Positions 26,005-34,772 are shown, counted from the first letter of the stretch. The stretch: DNA of 64,000 bases from Paenibacillus sacheonensis (GCF_009909195.1 NZ_JAAAMU010000010.1:124001-188000); one strand, 5' to 3'. A program made the numbers and translations. The notes: generated by a model from the letters alone, not told the origin.

Positions 26005-26045
26005 TAAAAAAAAGAGAGGTCCAAAGCAGCTGCTTTGGACCTCTT
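26005..26045 (-). terminator. Terminator of rpsD (also usable by the DUF2961 gene)
   Basis: A 30-base perfect palindrome (26015-26044, AGAGGTCCAAAGCAG and its complement) is followed on the minus strand by a run of eight T residues. Confidence 0.9.
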
Positions 26046-26050
26046 GCTTA

Positions 26051-26650
26051 TTAACGGCTGTAGAACTCGACGATTTGTTTCTCGTCGATCTCTTGCGGAA
26101 GTTCAGCGCGTTCCGGAAGACGAACGTACTTGCCTTCGAACGAAGCATCGTTGTATTCCAAGTAGTTTGGAAGGTAGTTGCGGCCTTCAACAGCTTCTTT
26201 GATGGATTTCATCGAACGGCTGCGCTCGCGAAGACCGATCACGTCGCCAACGGAAACCGTGTACGAAGCGATGTCGACTTTCTTGCCGTTAACCGTAACG
26301 TGACCGTGGGATACGAGTTGACGCGCGCCTGCACGGGAGTGTGCGAAACCAAGACGGTAAACCAGGTTGTCCAAACGGCTCTCGAGGAGGGCCATGAAGT
26401 TTTCGCCGGCGATACCTTTAAGTTTCGAAGCTTTGTCGAACAAGTTGCGGAATTGTTTTTCGTTCACGCCGTACATGTGACGAAGCTTTTGTTTTTCTTG
26501 CAATTGAATGCCGTAGCCGCTCATTTTTTTGCGTTGACCCGGGCCGTGTTGACCTGGAGGGAATGCGCGTTTCAATTCTTTACCTGTTCCGCTAAGGGAA
26601 ATGCCGAGGCGGCGGGATAGTTTAAACTTAGGACCAGTATATCTTGACAT
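26051..26650 (-). CDS. rpsD: 30S ribosomal protein S4
   Basis: Primary 16S rRNA-binding protein that starts small-subunit assembly. The 199-residue protein is a full-length S4: [19 protein letters not shown] at the start and the S4 RNA-binding domain (about 90-150, with [20 protein letters not shown]). Unlike B. subtilis-type zinc-free variants with shorter linkers, nothing odd is seen; no zinc CxxC is present. The frame opens upstream at 26722, but AAGGAG fixes the ATG at 26650. It has its own promoter, a structured leader and a terminator; neighbour tyrS is 6 kb away, with accessory genes inserted between them compared with B. subtilis. Confidence 0.97.
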   Translation of the reverse strand: MSRYTGPKFKLSRRLGISLSGTGKELKRAFPPGQHGPGQRKKMSGYGIQLQEKQKLRHMYGVNEKQFRNLFDKASKLKGIAGENFMALLESRLDNLVYRLGFAHSRAGARQLVSHGHVTVNGKKVDIASYTVSVGDVIGLRERSRSMKSIKEAVEGRNYLPNYLEYNDASFEGKYVRLPERAELPQEIDEKQIVEFYSR

Positions 26651-26820
26651 GTGTCGTAAAACTCCTTCTTCAAATGGAATGTTTGAAAATGGGTGTTTCG
26701 CCGAGTACCGTCTCCGCTGCATTGTGTACCAATGCGGTAATATCAGGCATGTTCAGCCGCAGGCCTGATAGCGACAGCCTCCTTGAGGGTGACACAAAAC
26801 CGTTCCCATGTATTCAACTA
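26651..26820 (-). promoter_or_regulatory. Structured rpsD leader, probable S4 autoregulatory element
   Basis: About 170 bases between promoter and ATG contain two strong hairpins on the minus strand: TATCAGGC pairs with GCCTGATA, and CCGCATTG pairs with CAATGC-GCGG around the loop GTACA. In Bacilli S4 represses its own mRNA through a folded leader at this position. Whether this leader is the same Rfam class I cannot test; structure and place support the call. Confidence 0.6.
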
Positions 26821-26825
26821 TAAAT

Positions 26826-26853
26826 ATTATATAAGTTCACAGCCCAATGTCAA
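26826..26853 (-). promoter_or_regulatory. Promoter of rpsD
   Basis: On the minus strand TTGACA, a 16-base spacer and TATAAT: consensus hexamers, as expected for a ribosomal protein gene. Confidence 0.85.
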
Positions 26854-27043
26854 GCGGAATGCGTACTTTCCGAGGCGCGAACAGGCGAATTTAGCTTTCA
26901 TAGAAAAAACTAAACCTAAAGACCTATTCCAGGCTTTCAATTATAGTGCATTCAATCTACTTTTCCAGTATAGTTATGAATAGAAGAAAGATTTGGGAAA
27001 TAATGACGAAACTAGGCAGAACGAGTGCGGGGGGATGCTGCGT

Positions 27044-28906
27044 ATGAAGAGTTTCAATGACATGAATGTGTCGGATCCCGACCGTAGTTCGCTAGATTTG
27101 CTAATCGCGCAGGAGCCCGACCTTTGGTTGCAGCAGCGGAATTTTCATGCCGACGAAGGCGAGACTGTACAAGCTATATTAATGGAAGCTTGGCATAGAT
27201 GGCAGTCGCAGGCGCTGACGTTCTCTTCCCCGTTGCTGCGCCATCGCTTGAAACTGCTGAATTCGCAAGGCGGGCTCGCGGCCGAATGGGGACTTGCATC
27301 GTCTCAGACGGATATCGAAACCGTCGAAGCTCAGGTGTACAGCAGCAAAAGCAAGCAAACGAACATCGCCAGGCTGGTGCTGGAGACGGCGGATAACGAT
27401 GCATCCGTTCTTCCGCTCTTGCAGTCGGCGGCCCAGACGCTATCCGAGATGTACGACCATACCTTCGATTTAATGACGGTCCGGCTCATGATGAAGCGGC
27501 AGCAGCTCAGCGATAAAGAGGCGCGCGGCCGGGACGATTTGTTTCAGGCCGCCAAACGCCTTCACGATCAAAACGATGTCCGCTCCGTGCTGCGCGTGCT
27601 TCTGGATGACATCGAACACATGTATCCGCGTGCCGACGTGAATTTATATTTGTCGCAAGATTTCGTCAATGGCGATAAGAGGGTCAAGCCTCTCCAGCTG
27701 CGCCATTCGGATGATGACTTGACTGCAGACGCGTTCCTGTCGGGCAAGCCGGTCTCTGCCGCAGACGGGGAAGGCCAGATGATATGGGCGATTCCCATGC
27801 AGGGTAAGCAGGCCGTATACGGCGTATTAAGCTTGAAGCTGCAGCGGGAAGAATGGGATGAGTTCGAGCTTAACTCCATGGTCATGCTGGCCGATACGGC
27901 CGGATCCGCATTCGAGAACGCGAAGTTGTTCGAGCAGTCGAATCTCCTGATCGGCGAGCTGCAGCTGATCAACGAGCTCACGAAGCGGCTGAATCAGTCC
28001 CTGCGGCTGAACGAGGTGTTCGAGTTCGCGATGACGGAGCTGCTGCATATATTCAAGGCGGATTATTGTAACCTGTTGCAGCTTAACGCGGACGGCAGCC
28101 ATTTTCAAATCGTATCGAGCAACGTGCCCGCCGCGGCGAACGAGACCTATTCGACAACGTATGGATTTAGCGGCGTTGTCTACGCCACGCGGGAGCCGTT
28201 GATCATATCCGATTATTGGAGCACGCGGGTCGTCGAATCCAAATTAATGGATGTCACGCGGTCAAGGTCGTTGATCGCCACCCCAGTCATGGCGGGAACC
28301 AGCGTCGTCGGAGTTATCATGGTCTCGCACCAGAGTCCCAACTACTTCTCGTACGATAACTACAAGCTGCTTCAGCTCTTATCGACGCATATCGGTCTTG
28401 CGATCTCTAACGCTTCGCTTCATGCCGAGGTGCGCCGCATGGTCATTACGGACAATCTGACCGGACTGCACGCGCGGCATTATCTTAACGAGCAGATCCA
28501 GTCCCGTCAGCGGAAGGATCGCTGCGGCTCGCTCGTGCTGGTGGACATCGATCATTTCAAGCGCGTCAACGACACGTACGGCCATCTGATCGGCGACAGC
28601 ATCCTGGTCATCGTCAGCGACGTCATCCGCTCCTGCATACGCGATACCGATATCGCCGCTCGCTGGGGAGGAGAGGAACTGGCGGTGTACCTGCCGCAGA
28701 TCCGTTCGGAACAAGCCTTCCGGATCGCGGAGCGTATTCGCGGCACCGTGGAGACGCAGACGAATCCGCCGGTCACGGTATCCTGCGGCATCTCGGAATG
28801 GTCCTTCGAAGAAGACAAGATCAGCGTCGAATCGTTGTTTTACAGAGCGGATATGGCCCTGTACGAGGCGAAGAAGAACGGCCGAAATCGCATCTGCGTG
28901 GGCTGA
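27044..28906 (+). CDS. GAF-GAF-GGDEF diguanylate cyclase
   Basis: A soluble signalling protein of about 620 residues. An unrecognised N-terminal helical region is followed by two GAF-like sensor domains (about 160-290 and 305-455) and a GGDEF domain (about 460-618). The catalytic signature reads GGEEL at 542-546, where the usual last residue is F; GGEE is accepted in active enzymes, the Leu is unusual. An RxxD product-inhibition site (RDTD, 533-536) stands five residues before it. The likely role is c-di-GMP synthesis under ligand or redox control. The start is uncertain: ATG 27044 has a G-rich ribosome site, but frames open at 27035 and 26993. Confidence 0.85.
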   Translation: MKSFNDMNVSDPDRSSLDLLIAQEPDLWLQQRNFHADEGETVQAILMEAWHRWQSQALTFSSPLLRHRLKLLNSQGGLAAEWGLASSQTDIETVEAQVYSSKSKQTNIARLVLETADNDASVLPLLQSAAQTLSEMYDHTFDLMTVRLMMKRQQLSDKEARGRDDLFQAAKRLHDQNDVRSVLRVLLDDIEHMYPRADVNLYLSQDFVNGDKRVKPLQLRHSDDDLTADAFLSGKPVSAADGEGQMIWAIPMQGKQAVYGVLSLKLQREEWDEFELNSMVMLADTAGSAFENAKLFEQSNLLIGELQLINELTKRLNQSLRLNEVFEFAMTELLHIFKADYCNLLQLNADGSHFQIVSSNVPAAANETYSTTYGFSGVVYATREPLIISDYWSTRVVESKLMDVTRSRSLIATPVMAGTSVVGVIMVSHQSPNYFSYDNYKLLQLLSTHIGLAISNASLHAEVRRMVITDNLTGLHARHYLNEQIQSRQRKDRCGSLVLVDIDHFKRVNDTYGHLIGDSILVIVSDVIRSCIRDTDIAARWGGEELAVYLPQIRSEQAFRIAERIRGTVETQTNPPVTVSCGISEWSFEEDKISVESLFYRADMALYEAKKNGRNRICVG

Positions 28907-28948
28907 TCGAGTCAACCATGTACCATCCACCTCTTAGCTTCTCCTTTG

Positions 28949-28987
28949 GAAAACGGCTGTGCTTGAATGCACGCCGTTTTTTTATTT
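28949..28987 (+). terminator. Terminator after the GGDEF gene
   Basis: AAAACGGC-TGTGC pairs with GCAC-GCCGTTTT around TTGAAT and runs into seven T residues. Confidence 0.85.
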
Positions 28988-29069
28988 GCATGCGAGGTAC
29001 ATAAACCTTCACGATCAGACAGACGCTATCCGGAGCAGCACGATAGGCATCAGAGGATGGTGAATCAGA

Positions 29070-29810
29070 ATGAAAGCGAGAGTAACGATCATTCTTAGCG
29101 GCTTGCTATTGCTCTTGGTTACCGCGGGTTGCAGCCATGGCGAAGGCCGTTCGTCGAATGAGCTGCTGTCGCTCGCCGTTTCAGGTCTGTCCGGGGTGGA
29201 CCGCTATGCGTTCAGCGGAGATACCCGGATCGGAACCGGCAGTCAGACATCCGGCACGCCGGTCGTTTTTCAAGGCAAGGTCGAAAACCACAATCAAATC
29301 GCCATTCAAGGGATTGCCCCGAATGCGGCCACGACACCGTTTGCGCCTCTCGATCTGTTGGGCGAGATCGAGAAAACGGCCGTCAAGACCGAGTTGGTGC
29401 CCGAGGAATCGAACGGGGAGCAAACGGTGCTGCGCATTACGGCGGATTCCGAACGGACGGCGGCAAGCTGGGCGGAGCGGCTGCGAGGCGAACTCGGCAT
29501 GTTGGAGAAGAAGGTGCCGGCCAAGACCGTCGTCAACTTGCACAGCGCGCAAATGCGGAGCTTGGCCGCGCAGACGGCGCTTCAGGAAGAATGGCAAGCG
29601 GAACTGGCACGTTCAAAGAAACAGCTGGAATCGATGCTCGCCGGGCTGCGGGTGCAATCGACAAGCAAGCTCGTTATCGACAAGAATAAGCTGCTTCCGC
29701 TCTCGGTCGATCAACAAACCACGTTCCGCTACAAGGCGGATGGGAAGCCGATGACGGAGTCGAGGAGCATGCGTCTTCGCTTCAAGCGATTGGATGGAAG
29801 TAAGTGGTAA
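29070..29810 (+). CDS. Putative lipoprotein, function unknown
   Basis: A 246-residue protein with a short positive N-terminus, a Leu-rich signal and a lipobox VTAGC ending at C21, so it should be lipid-anchored on the outer face of the membrane. The mature part reads as a mixed beta/helical domain (KVENHNQIAIQG; STSKLVIDKNKLLPLSVDQQ) that resembles outer-membrane-lipoprotein LolA/LprG-like folds in overall pattern, but I do not recognise a family. GAGGATGGTGA precedes the ATG. It stands before the aminopeptidase gene with a gap of 78 bases. Confidence 0.78.
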   Translation: MKARVTIILSGLLLLLVTAGCSHGEGRSSNELLSLAVSGLSGVDRYAFSGDTRIGTGSQTSGTPVVFQGKVENHNQIAIQGIAPNAATTPFAPLDLLGEIEKTAVKTELVPEESNGEQTVLRITADSERTAASWAERLRGELGMLEKKVPAKTVVNLHSAQMRSLAAQTALQEEWQAELARSKKQLESMLAGLRVQSTSKLVIDKNKLLPLSVDQQTTFRYKADGKPMTESRSMRLRFKRLDGSKW

Positions 29811-29888
29811 CTTTCTTCCGCGCCGTGCATCCGGCAGCCGAACATGATACCATACGAAGGTAAGTTAAGATGTGGAGGTGGATATGCG

Positions 29889-31004
29889 ATGCGTGATCCA
29901 AGAATGCAGAAGCTTGCGGAAAACCTGGTCGGCTATTCGATCAACGTCCAGCCTGGAGAAAACGTGCTGATCGATATGATCGGTTCGGAGCGCGAACTGG
30001 CGAAATGCCTGGTCGAAGAAGTGGCCAAACGCGGCGGCCGTCCTTTCGTGGAAACGAGTGACCGCTCGGTTCTTCGTACCATGCTCATGAATGCGACGGA
30101 AGAGCAAATCAAGCTGTGGGCTTCCTTCGATTTGAAACGAATGGAATCCATGCAAGGCTACATAGCGATTCGTTCGGGCGACAACATCAATTCGCTGGCC
30201 GACGTGCCAAGCGATAAAATGAGCCTGTACGACAAGCATTACCGTCATCCGATCCATTCGGAGCAGAGAGTCAAGCATACCAAGTGGGTCGTCCTGCGTT
30301 ATCCGAACAGCTCCATGGCGCAGCTGGCCAATATGAGCACCGAGGCGTTCGAAGATTTCTATTTCGACGTATGCAACCTGGATTATGCCAAGATGGATAG
30401 GGCGATGGATCCGCTGGAAGCGTTGATGAAGAAAACCAACCGCGTGCGTATCGTCGCGCCGGGCACGGATTTGACGTTCTCCATCAAAGGCATCGGGGCG
30501 AGCAAATGCGCCGGCGAACGCAACATTCCGGACGGCGAAGTCTTCAGTTGTCCGGCTCGCGAATCCGTTCAAGGCACGATTGCTTACAATTCGCCTTCGG
30601 TGTATTCCGGCGTGACGTTTGAGAACATCAGGTTTACGTTTAAGGATGGAAAGATTGTCGAAGCGTCCAGCAACAACACCGAGAAGCTGAACGAAATTCT
30701 CGACATGGACGAGGGAGCGCGTTATATCGGCGAATTCAGCCTTGGCTTCAACCCGTACATCCTGCACCCGATGAAGGATATTTTGTTCGACGAGAAGATT
30801 GCGGGAAGCCTGCATTTCACGCCGGGCCAGGCATACGAAGAGACGGACAATGGCAACCGTTCCGCGGTTCATTGGGACTTGGTGCTCATTCAACGCCCGG
30901 AATACGGCGGCGGCGAAGTTTATTTCGACGATGTGCTGATCCGCAAAGACGGCTTGTTCGTGCTCCCTGAATTGGAAGGCTTGAATCCGGAAAATTTAAA
31001 GTAA
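29889..31004 (+). CDS. M29-family aminopeptidase (AmpS type)
   Basis: A cytosolic metallo-aminopeptidase of 371 residues that removes N-terminal residues from peptides. Family blocks include NVQPGENVLID near the start, the metal ligands in YIGEFSLGFNP (Glu), SLHFTPGQAYEE (His, Glu) and AVHWDLV (His, Asp), and GRNIPDGEVF-like GERNIPDGEVF. The open frame starts earlier, but GGAGGTGG fixes the ATG at 29889. B. subtilis AmpS and the thermophilic aminopeptidases T belong to this family. Confidence 0.9.
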   Translation: MRDPRMQKLAENLVGYSINVQPGENVLIDMIGSERELAKCLVEEVAKRGGRPFVETSDRSVLRTMLMNATEEQIKLWASFDLKRMESMQGYIAIRSGDNINSLADVPSDKMSLYDKHYRHPIHSEQRVKHTKWVVLRYPNSSMAQLANMSTEAFEDFYFDVCNLDYAKMDRAMDPLEALMKKTNRVRIVAPGTDLTFSIKGIGASKCAGERNIPDGEVFSCPARESVQGTIAYNSPSVYSGVTFENIRFTFKDGKIVEASSNNTEKLNEILDMDEGARYIGEFSLGFNPYILHPMKDILFDEKIAGSLHFTPGQAYEETDNGNRSAVHWDLVLIQRPEYGGGEVYFDDVLIRKDGLFVLPELEGLNPENLK

Positions 31005-31011
31005 AAGCCCC

Positions 31012-31040
31012 TTGTAGGAATGTCAGAATCGAGTTATGAT
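31012..31040 (+). promoter_or_regulatory. Promoter of the HPr-like gene
   Basis: TTGTAG, a 17-base spacer and TATGAT, about 44 bases before the ATG. Confidence 0.6.
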
Positions 31041-31083
31041 GAGTAAAGTTAGCGATTACACACTAAATAATGGAGGGATTCCC

Positions 31084-31323
31084 ATGTCCAATAACGCGGC
31101 AATCGTAGATATTTCTCAAACGGCTAATAAATTCCGGTCGTCAATCGTTCTTCAAGCCGAGAATAAATATATCGACGTCAAAAGCATCCTCGGTCTATTC
31201 ACCACATTGGTCGGCGGACACTCCTATGAGCTTCATGTCCATGGTCCCGATGCGGACGAGGCCAAAGCGGCGATGTCCGAAGTATTTGCTAAGCACAACC
31301 TGAACGTTCAAGTCGTGGAATAG
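31084..31323 (+). CDS. HPr-family protein lacking the phosphocarrier His (Crh-like)
   Basis: A 79-residue protein with the HPr fold pattern: VDVKSILGLFTTL aligns with the regulatory helix of HPr (NLKSIMGVMSL) and keeps the Ser phosphorylated by HPr kinase (S34 here, Ser46 in HPr). The phosphocarrier motif GIHARPA is absent; the corresponding stretch reads ANKFRSS, without His15 or Arg17. It therefore cannot carry PTS phosphate but could act as a Crh-like partner of CcpA. Strong GGAGGG ribosome site, own promoter and terminator, so it is expressed alone. The N-terminus is divergent, so other roles remain possible. Confidence 0.8.
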   Translation: MSNNAAIVDISQTANKFRSSIVLQAENKYIDVKSILGLFTTLVGGHSYELHVHGPDADEAKAAMSEVFAKHNLNVQVVE

Positions 31324-31347
31324 TTTTTTCCCTTCGAGAGACAAGGA

Positions 31348-31389
31348 AAGCGCTTCACCGAATAATCGGTGGAGCGCTTATTTGTTTTG
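31348..31389 (+). terminator. Terminator after the HPr-like gene
   Basis: AAGCGCT-T-CACCGA pairs with TCGGTG-G-AGCGCTT around ATAA, then ATTTGTTTT. Confidence 0.88.
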
Positions 31390-31464
31390 ACCTTGTACAT
31401 TCCGTTGATTTCGTCTAATATAAAGGATATAAGACGAACAGCACTGCGCATAAGGAGGAGTACG

Positions 31465-31746
31465 ATGTCTTCATCCGATGTTCTTATTCACATGCATCAA
31501 AAAGCGCTCAACCTCCTTCATGAGGATGCCAATAAAATCGAGAAACTCATCGAAGTCCAAATGGAGAACTTGACGACGAGACAATGTCCGCTCTATGAAG
31601 AGGTGCTGGATACTCAAATATATGGCTTTTCCAGAGAAATCGATTTTGCGATTCGGGCGGGGCTTGTATCCGAGGTCATCGGCAAGGATATCATCAATAA
31701 GCTGGAACGTAATTTGGCGCAGCTTTACGAAGCGATGGAGAAGTAG
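31465..31746 (+). CDS. ylaN: YlaN family protein
   Basis: A 93-residue helical protein that matches YlaN closely across LIEVQMENLTTRQCPLYEEVLDTQIYGFSREIDFA. In B. subtilis YlaN is conditionally essential, interacts with the iron regulator Fur and matters under iron limitation; the single Cys in RQCPLYEE is conserved. AAGGAGGAG precedes the ATG; the frame before it is non-coding. In B. subtilis ylaN is adjacent to ftsW; here ftsW lies 3.5 kb further on, on the other strand, behind inserted genes. Confidence 0.93.
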   Translation: MSSSDVLIHMHQKALNLLHEDANKIEKLIEVQMENLTTRQCPLYEEVLDTQIYGFSREIDFAIRAGLVSEVIGKDIINKLERNLAQLYEAMEK

Positions 31747-31806
31747 CCGCAGTCTCGTGCAGCTGCTTTTTTTTTTGCTTATTTTGGCTTTCTGGTTAAG
31801 CTCGGC

Positions 31807-31852
31807 AATAAAGAAGACGCTCCCATGGACCCATGGGAGCGTCTTCTTTATT
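31807..31852. terminator. Bidirectional terminator between ylaN and the antiporter gene
   Basis: A perfect 22-bp stem (31807-31828 with 31831-31852) closed by AC. CTTTATT follows the stem on either strand. A poorer T10 run right after ylaN (about 31771-31780) may act as a first stop. Confidence 0.85.
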
Positions 31853-31874
31853 GTACGGTTTGAAGACCTAAGCT

Positions 31875-32936
31875 TTAAACCAAGTAGAACGAAATGCCTA
31901 AGATGATATAGACGAAGATGAGCAGCGCACCTTCGTACCAGTTTGTCGTACCGTCCTTCGATATCGATTTGGCAATGAAGACGGAGACGGCAATGGCGGC
32001 AAGCTCGATCGGGGTGAAGACGATATCCATCGTAGGCCCGAACAAGGTACTGACGAGAATAAGCACGGGCGCGACGAACAGCGCGATTTGCAAGCTGCTG
32101 CCGACCGCGATTTCCACGGCTGCGCCGATTTTGTTCTTCATGGCAAGCATAACCGCTGCGCTGTGCTCGGCGGCATTACCGACGATGGCGATCAAAAAGG
32201 CGCCGATAAAGACTTCCGAGAAGCCGAATTTAGCCGTGAACGTATGCAGCGTGCTGACAAGCCATTCGCTGACGAAGGCTGTCATGACGGTAGCCAGAAC
32301 GAGGAACAAGACCGACGTGCTCTTCGACCAGGCCGCTTCTTCTCCGTGGTCGGGCGTTGTCTCCTCAACGTCCGCGAGAATGTCTTTATGCGTAATCATG
32401 GAGAATACGAGCCACAGTATGTACGCGACGATCAAGATGCCGGCGATGGTCAAGCTAAGCAGCTTCGCCTTGTCCGCCGAGAAATGCTGCGTCGAGATGA
32501 AGATGGCTGGAATGCCGAGCGCGATGACGGCCAATATCATCAAGGAAGAGTTATGGCTGGCCAATTGTACGTTGAAGCGCTGTTCCTTGAACTTCAAGCC
32601 GCCGAGGAATACGCTGGCGCCGAGTACGAGAAGCAGGTTTCCGATGATGGAGCCGGTAATGCTCGCCTTTACCATGTCGAACAAGCCTTCGCGAACCAGG
32701 AAGATCGCGATGATCAGCTCGGCCGCGTTGCCGAACGTGGCATTCAAGAATCCGCCGAGGCGTTGTCCCGCATAGTGGGCGACGCTCTCGGTGGCTTTTC
32801 CCAGGAATCCTGCTACCATTAGAATGGCCAGGGCCGAGATGATGAACTCCAAGATCGTTCCGAAATGGGCATAGTGGCTAATACCGCTTAGAACAAACAG
32901 TCCAATGAGCAATGTGAAAAACAATTTCTGATTCAA
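31875..32936 (-). CDS. Ca2+/H+ antiporter (CaCA family, CaxA/ChaA type)
   Basis: A 353-residue membrane protein with about eleven hydrophobic segments in two homologous halves. Each half carries the alpha-repeat signature: GNAAELIIAIFLV in the first and GNAAEHSAAVMLA in the second; a short acidic linker (DVEETTPDHGEEA) separates them. It exports calcium in exchange for protons. The frame begins at GTG 32948, but that codon has no spaced ribosome site; GAGGTG fits the TTG at 32936 and gives an N-terminus like B. subtilis YfkE, so I use the TTG. Confidence 0.9.
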   Translation of the reverse strand: MNQKLFFTLLIGLFVLSGISHYAHFGTILEFIISALAILMVAGFLGKATESVAHYAGQRLGGFLNATFGNAAELIIAIFLVREGLFDMVKASITGSIIGNLLLVLGASVFLGGLKFKEQRFNVQLASHNSSLMILAVIALGIPAIFISTQHFSADKAKLLSLTIAGILIVAYILWLVFSMITHKDILADVEETTPDHGEEAAWSKSTSVLFLVLATVMTAFVSEWLVSTLHTFTAKFGFSEVFIGAFLIAIVGNAAEHSAAVMLAMKNKIGAAVEIAVGSSLQIALFVAPVLILVSTLFGPTMDIVFTPIELAAIAVSVFIAKSISKDGTTNWYEGALLIFVYIILGISFYLV

Positions 32937-32986
32937 TGTCCCAGGCACCTCGATTTGCGATTTTAGATATTGGAAATTCTGTTAAC

Positions 32987-33015
32987 ACTATAGCGGAAAA
33001 AGACAGTTGTGTAAA
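32987..33015 (-). promoter_or_regulatory. Promoter of the Ca2+/H+ antiporter gene
   Basis: On the minus strand TTTACA, a 17-base spacer and TATAGT. Confidence 0.7.
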
Positions 33016-33044
33016 CTTGGCAATAGGGTGAACGCTAAACGGGG

Positions 33045-33074
33045 TTGACAAGACTTCAGAGAGCCGTTTATGTT
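33045..33074 (+). promoter_or_regulatory. Promoter of the beta-propeller/stalk protein gene
   Basis: TTGACA, an 18-base spacer and TATGTT, about 42 bases before the ATG at 33117. It is back-to-back with the antiporter promoter. Confidence 0.5.
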
Positions 33075-33116
33075 GGGATAATATGACATTATCCAACTAA
33101 GGTGGTTTTTCGGCAA

Positions 33117-34730
33117 ATGACGACAGATAGAAGACGTACCGGATTTGCGCTGCTGCTTTGTCTCATGGTTTTGCTCTTGTCGGTCGTGGTCGATGGGGGC
33201 CAAGAGAAAGCGTACGCAGTGAGTTCCGCTTCCGATTCGGATATTCAGCAGGTTTGGAAAACGACCGTAAAAGGACGAGCTTTAACCCCGATCGTATCGC
33301 ATGGCTTCATATACGTGATAAGCCGGGAACTCTCGGGCAGCGGCTGGCGAAACGGCGTGCTTTACGCGTTGAATAGGAACGGGGAGATCGTTTGGCAGTA
33401 TAAGCTCGCAGATGCTTCGGAAGAATCCGCCGCAATCGACGTAAACGGCGATTATGTCTACGTTGCCGACGGCGAACTCAAGGCTCTGGATGCCAAAACG
33501 GGCGAGCTCGCTTGGTCGTTCCTCCCTGCGGGCGACACGCTAAGAGGCGTCCCGACGGTTCATGAGGACCGAATCTATATGACCTCCGATGTGACGCATG
33601 CCGTATATGCGGTCGACCGCAAAGGAGCATTGATATGGAAAGAGCAGGTCCGCAGTGCGGGTAAACTTTCGCCGGTCGCTTTCTCTCCTGACGGTACGAT
33701 GGTAGTCGCAAGCTCGGTTCAGACGGACGAGGGCGATGTATCCGATCCGCTTGCGGAACGCTATTCCGACCAAAGCGGGACGGTGCATGCGAGGGTATAC
33801 TCATCGACCCTGTATGCTTACGACAAAGAAGGATTCGCTTTATGGCAGACGAATCTTGACGGCATCGAGCCGCAGTCCGCCGCGCCGGTTGCTTTCCCGG
33901 GAGGATATGCCGTAGGAAGAGATGCCTTATATATTCTCGATGCCAAAGGAAAGATCTTGCATGCGCCGACGAGCCGGATGTCATGGAATTTCGGGGAGCC
34001 GGCGGCAGCCGGAAACAAAATTTATTATCCGACGGATAATAAGATCCTTGGGTTCGACGCGAACGGGGAACAGATCTCTTCGTATGGAATTCCGTCTCCT
34101 TTCGGTCATGCGGTAAGCGATGCTTACGGGCGCTTGCTGATTTGGCAAGAGAACGGGTGGCTGGCCATGATGAACGACGACGGATCGCTTCGCATCCTGT
34201 ATAAGCCGGTAACCGAACGGAACTGGTCGCATGCGAATGCTTCCGTCGCGCTTGGCGAAGACGGGACGATCTACACTGCCTATATGGACGGTGCGGACAA
34301 CGGCGACGACATCAGTCATATCTTGGCCTTGAAGGACAGGAGCCGCCCGTCCAACTTGCCAGTCGTAGACGACGCGGCTCCGACGGAAGTTACCGTCCGG
34401 ATCAACGGCAAACTCCTTCACCTGGAGTCCGACCCGATGGTCGTTCGAGGAAACGTCTATCTTCCTATGCGCGAATTGTTCGATGCCCTCGGGGCAAAGG
34501 TAACCTACGATGCCAAAGGGAAGCTCATCACGGCAACGCGAGGGAACATGGCATTGGTTTATCGAATCGGCGACCTAACGGCAAAGGTCAACGGTCAAAC
34601 CTCAACGCTGAATGCGCCCGGAAAAATCGTGCAAGGCCGTACCATGGTGCCGCTTCGGTTCGTAAGCCAGAGCTTCGGTTTCAAGGTCGAGTGGAGCGCG
34701 AAAGACAAGAGCGTTCGAATCGATACCTAA
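33117..34730 (+). CDS. Secreted PQQ-like beta-propeller protein with copper-amine-oxidase-type stalk domain
   Basis: An exported 537-residue protein. A signal peptide (RRRTGFALLLCLMVLLLSVVV, cleavage probably after YAV near residue 35) is followed by PQQ-like propeller blades: repeated blocks of the form GxLYALNRNGEIVWQYK, LKALDAKTGELAWSF, YAVDRKGALIWKE, LYAYDKEGFALWQTN. The C-terminal 110 residues are the stalk domain of copper amine oxidase N-termini (LPMRELFDALGAKVTYD, GRTMVPLRFVSQSFGFKVEW). Both modules are common on Paenibacillus surface proteins; binding of wall or matrix polymers is likely, catalysis unlikely. The ribosome site AAGGTGG is rather far from the ATG, so the start is moderately sure. 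Confidence 0.85.
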   Translation: MTTDRRRTGFALLLCLMVLLLSVVVDGGQEKAYAVSSASDSDIQQVWKTTVKGRALTPIVSHGFIYVISRELSGSGWRNGVLYALNRNGEIVWQYKLADASEESAAIDVNGDYVYVADGELKALDAKTGELAWSFLPAGDTLRGVPTVHEDRIYMTSDVTHAVYAVDRKGALIWKEQVRSAGKLSPVAFSPDGTMVVASSVQTDEGDVSDPLAERYSDQSGTVHARVYSSTLYAYDKEGFALWQTNLDGIEPQSAAPVAFPGGYAVGRDALYILDAKGKILHAPTSRMSWNFGEPAAAGNKIYYPTDNKILGFDANGEQISSYGIPSPFGHAVSDAYGRLLIWQENGWLAMMNDDGSLRILYKPVTERNWSHANASVALGEDGTIYTAYMDGADNGDDISHILALKDRSRPSNLPVVDDAAPTEVTVRINGKLLHLESDPMVVRGNVYLPMRELFDALGAKVTYDAKGKLITATRGNMALVYRIGDLTAKVNGQTSTLNAPGKIVQGRTMVPLRFVSQSFGFKVEWSAKDKSVRIDT

Positions 34731-34743
34731 GCGCATCATTGCC

Positions 34744-34772
34744 TTGCTTCGGCCGAACGCTTCTATTACAAT
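34744..34772 (+). promoter_or_regulatory. Promoter of the Asp23-family gene
   Basis: TTGCTT, a 17-base spacer and TACAAT, 32 bases before the start codon. Confidence 0.6.
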
